Positions 6,227 through 7,932 of a stretch of DNA of 7,932 nucleotides are shown piece after piece. The notes beneath the pieces are model-generated. The model searched no databases and had not been told where the DNA came from. It was given only the letters and a program-made list of their open reading frames with translations. This stretch comes from Rhodospirillaceae bacterium. GTDB lineage: Bacteria; Pseudomonadota; Alphaproteobacteria; UBA9219. Each line of letters opens with the position of its first letter. The first letter of the stretch is position 1. The stretch is from NCBI GenBank assembly GCA_003504035.1, contig DOBW01000112.1, forward strand, positions 1 through 7,932, written 5' to 3'. A program made the position numbers and the translations under genes.

Positions 6227-6239
6227 AGAACGCACCTCA

Positions 6240-6707
6240 TTATTTTACAACCATCGGCTGATCTTCACCCAAAAGACCATCAACCAACAGATCAATTATC
6301 GAGCGCATCGAATCCCATTTAGAAAGATCCGTTACTTTTTTACCTAAGAATCCGTCAGGTGAATCGCGATCCGCAAAACCTATAAGAGTGTCCCCTTTAT
6401 AGAGAGCTAAATGTACATTACGCAACGATTTGGAGGAATGCTTCTTATATGTTGTTGCAACATATAAAAGCCTATATTCACAATCTTGGGGTATGTCTGC
6501 ATAAACCTTTGTTGCAATTCCATGGCGCAAAAAGCCTTCTTTCAGAATGTATTCAAAGTCATAAGGCAAAGATTTTTTGTTCGATTGAATGCACACTTCT
6601 GAAATTTTGTATTGCTTTTTGTTGAAGGCTTGAGCCCTAATTTCAGCACAACCACTACACAGTATTAGCAACCCAAGGACGGCACATTTCATCACGGCGT
6701 TCATCAT
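6240..6707 (-). CDS. Secreted lipoprotein resembling the Sbal_3080-type family
   Basis: This 155-residue protein starts with a short basic/hydrophobic signal (MKCAVLGLLILCSG) followed by the lipidation residue Cys20; Ala21 suggests outer-membrane sorting. The mature domain has ISEVCI (35-40), a helix ending in GFLRHGIATKVY (58-69), DCEYRLLYVAT (75-85) and GDTLIGFAD (105-113). This order recalls the Sbal_3080 family of uncharacterised lipoproteins, an assignment made from memory of the pattern. Cys39 and Cys76 could form a disulfide. AGAGGA lies 4 bases before the first ATG and 7 before the second (6704), so the second may be the true start. It converges with the phosphopantetheinyl transferase gene and has its own upstream region. 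A link with the polyene locus is not shown. Confidence 0.75.
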   Translation of the reverse strand: MMNAVMKCAVLGLLILCSGCAEIRAQAFNKKQYKISEVCIQSNKKSLPYDFEYILKEGFLRHGIATKVYADIPQDCEYRLLYVATTYKKHSSKSLRNVHLALYKGDTLIGFADRDSPDGFLGKKVTDLSKWDSMRSIIDLLVDGLLGEDQPMVVK

Positions 6708-6949
6708 AAAATCCTCTTAACTTCTATTTTTGTAGAAATTTCTCCGCTTCCCCAAGAACTAGAGAATAGCCATAAAATACTAATGCCTGCAAAACAAGCA
6801 GACGTCAACAAAGACGGGAATTTGATGGTGAACTTCTAAATCTTAGTGCATCAGCACACCCTTATTCTCTCGACTTCTCCCCCGAAACCCTTTGACATTC
6901 ACCACATCCGCGCCTTCGAACCTAACCGTCAGCTGAGGCAAAGACGCGG
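6708..6949. other. Gene-free intergenic region between divergent genes
   Basis: I find no supported ORF in these 242 bp. It must hold promoters for the minus-strand lipoprotein and the plus-strand 264-codon gene. A perfect TTGACA sits at 6892-6897 on the plus strand, but nothing resembling TATAAT follows at 16-19 bp, so a promoter there is uncertain. On the minus strand TTGACG (around 6810) likewise lacks a well-spaced -10. The small palindrome GAAATTTC around 6737 has no evident meaning. Confidence 0.5.
6892..6897 (+). promoter_or_regulatory. Orphan -35-like TTGACA upstream of the 264-codon gene
   Basis: This is an exact -35 consensus 52 bp before the GTG start at 6950. The 17-19 bp downstream positions read TTCGAA/TCGAAC, a poor -10. 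It is either a promoter depending on an activator or alternative sigma factor, or a chance match. Confidence 0.25.
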
Positions 6950-7744
6950 GTGGCGAAGAGGATGAGATATGCTCGCTGGCGCGCCTATCGGCGCTGGCTC
7001 CGCGGCACTTTCGTAAGTTCGCCCACGCATATAGAATATGTTCAGGAACTTATCCAAACTGCCGCCACACATGGCGGAGACGAAGTTTTTTCTCACATGC
7101 ATAGACACCGCAAGATGTTTGCAAAAATGAAGAATCTAGCCGATCAAGACGTCAAAGGAATAGGTTTTACTCTGAACGATGAAGGTTTTGCCAATCTAAA
7201 TTGGCTCGACAAGCGCGTGCACGAAATCGAAAAGACTTTGATTGAAGGCAATCCATTACCGTCAACACCCGCAACAAGTGCTCCGAACGTCCTTAAAGAG
7301 AATGGCAAGATGGCTCTTCTCACTCTATGTGAACAGTTTCCACCTCTACATGAAGCAGAGATTTTTCCGAGACTTTCAACCTTCCTTCGCAAAGCGGATC
7401 CTTTTGACGGCGACAAAAAAACTCTGCTCGTTTCCGTTTATGACGGTAGCTATATTGTTTTTGATACAGAAAACAAAAGAGTCCTTCCCTTTCGAGCCCC
7501 GAAAAGCCGCGCAGGCGTTGCCGAAAATGTCGCAAGTATTTTGGTTAATAATATCGGGTGGACAGACAATCCTGAAACGGGTGAATGGTTTGGCTGGGCT
7601 TCAACTTTTATTGACGGCACGCGTAAATGTTCTGCAAATGGGCCAACGCTTAGCAAAATAAACTCACTGCTTCAGAAAACAAAACCGTCCCGACCTCAGC
7701 CGCCTACAACTCCAGAAAAAGGGCCAAAAGCAAAACATGGTTAA
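6950..7744 (+). CDS. Hypothetical basic protein of unknown function
   Basis: I do not recognise this 264-residue protein. The first 20 residues are very rich in Arg and Trp (MRYARWRAYRRWLRG), without a signal peptide or membrane helix. The middle is a mixed helical region up to about residue 100, followed by a Ser/Thr/Pro linker (PLPSTPATSAP). A second domain at about 117-242 has the beta-rich segment LLVSVYDGSYIVFDTENKRV and the aromatic GWTDNPETGEWFGWASTFID. The tail is Pro/Lys-rich and probably disordered. Start: GTG at 6950 gives the longest form, with GAGG 12 bases upstream; the in-frame ATG at 6962 is an alternative. A stop at 6923 prevents further extension. It appears to be a stand-alone gene, with 105 bp to the next one. 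The even, protein-like composition over 265 codons supports real coding. Confidence 0.62.
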   Translation: MAKRMRYARWRAYRRWLRGTFVSSPTHIEYVQELIQTAATHGGDEVFSHMHRHRKMFAKMKNLADQDVKGIGFTLNDEGFANLNWLDKRVHEIEKTLIEGNPLPSTPATSAPNVLKENGKMALLTLCEQFPPLHEAEIFPRLSTFLRKADPFDGDKKTLLVSVYDGSYIVFDTENKRVLPFRAPKSRAGVAENVASILVNNIGWTDNPETGEWFGWASTFIDGTRKCSANGPTLSKINSLLQKTKPSRPQPPTTPEKGPKAKHG

Positions 7745-7849
7745 TTTCTGACGAAAAATATCCCGACAACCTATTTTTTGAAACAATTCCTTTAGAAAAA
7801 AGTTTTAAAAATATGGTAACTTTAAAGGGACAAAACAAGGAATAGATAA
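7745..7849. other. AT-rich intergenic region
   Basis: These 105 bp are markedly AT-rich and hold no ORF. They contain the inverted repeat listed separately and a good ribosome binding site (AAGGA, 7837-7841) for the next gene. No GC-rich hairpin followed by a T-run is present to terminate the preceding gene. Confidence 0.5.
7789..7828. repeat. Interrupted inverted repeat upstream of the last gene
   Basis: Left arm CCTTTAGAAAAAAGTT (7789-7804) and right arm AACTTTAAAGG (7818-7828) pair over CCTTTA/TAAAGG and AAGTT/AACTT, with a 5-nt bulge in the left arm and a 13-nt loop. It lies 21 bp before the ATG at 7850. It could be an operator, a leader hairpin or chance in AT-rich DNA. Confidence 0.3.
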
Positions 7850-7932
7850 ATGAGTATCGACTTTGATCTTGACCCAAATGTAAGAGTATTAAAAAAACAG
7901 GTTCCTGGATTCTCAGAACTTCCACAAAAAGA
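7850..7932 (+). CDS. Start of an unrecognised gene, truncated by the right edge
   Basis: An ATG at 7850 is preceded by AAGGA at 8 bases spacing, and the frame stays open to the right edge (27 full codons, beginning MSIDFDLDPNVRVLKKQV). The first residues are acidic and polar, with no signal peptide or membrane segment in view. Too little is visible to name a family. The call rests on the good ribosome site and the open frame. Confidence 0.55.
   Translation, partial: MSIDFDLDPNVRVLKKQVPGFSELPQK

Noticed and set aside
7144..7416. Antisense ORF of 90 codons, and others opposite the operon (for example 1671-1865, 3102-3347, 4232-4555)
   Set aside because: They are antisense shadows of genes with clear family motifs.
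7242..7661. 139-codon plus-strand ORF in another frame
   Set aside because: It lies wholly inside the 264-codon gene, has no ribosome site and has an irregular composition. The longer frame explains the region better, though coding statistics would settle it.
1..7932. tRNA, rRNA, CRISPR array, insertion sequence, integrase or attachment site
   Set aside because: No cloverleaf with conserved arms, spaced direct repeats, transposase motifs or terminal inverted repeats were seen by eye on either strand. A covariance-model scan would be the decisive test for RNAs.

Overview
The window is dominated by one strand-coherent operon on the minus strand (about 1-5450) with the content and order of an aryl polyene (APE)-type type II PKS/FAS-like cluster. 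Read in the direction of transcription (right to left) it encodes a small lipoprotein, a short ketosynthase-like protein without KS catalytic residues (ApeC-like), a lysophospholipid-type acyltransferase, two acyl carrier proteins (ApeE/ApeF-like), a six-helix COG4648-type membrane protein, an AMP-dependent acyl ligase (ApeH-like), a hot-dog dehydratase (ApeI-like) and a GT2 glycosyltransferase fused to the start of a second LPLAT acyltransferase domain (ApeJ-like). The last of these runs off the left edge. The elongating ketosynthases, ketoreductase, thioesterase, LolA-like carrier and MMPL exporter expected of such a cluster are not in view and would lie to the left.

The operon genes are packed with ATGA-type or 8-14 bp overlaps, so translation is probably coupled. 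Divergently from the operon head, a Sfp/AcpT-type phosphopantetheinyl transferase (5556-6215, plus strand) would convert the two ACPs to their holo forms. The roughly 105 bp between the two transcription units holds candidate promoters in both directions whose -10 hexamers overlap, so the activating enzyme and its ACP substrates may be regulated together. Further right lie a convergent secreted lipoprotein resembling the Sbal_3080-type family (6240-6707, minus), a gene-free gap of about 240 bp, an unrecognised 264-residue basic protein (6950-7744, plus), and the first 27 codons of another unrecognised gene (7850 to the right edge).

How it would work (inference from known APE systems): the ligase activates an aromatic acid and loads an ACP, KS/KR/DH enzymes extend it into a conjugated polyene, the dehydratase in view forms the double bonds, and the acyltransferases and glycosyltransferase attach the pigment to a membrane-anchored glycolipid-like carrier. 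The host is most likely a Gram-negative proteobacterium of moderate G+C: it has lipoprotein signals, an APE-type locus and E. coli-like Shine-Dalgarno and sigma-70 motifs. I cannot assign a genus, and I cannot choose between Alpha- and Gammaproteobacteria. No tRNA, rRNA, CRISPR array, insertion sequence or integrase was seen.
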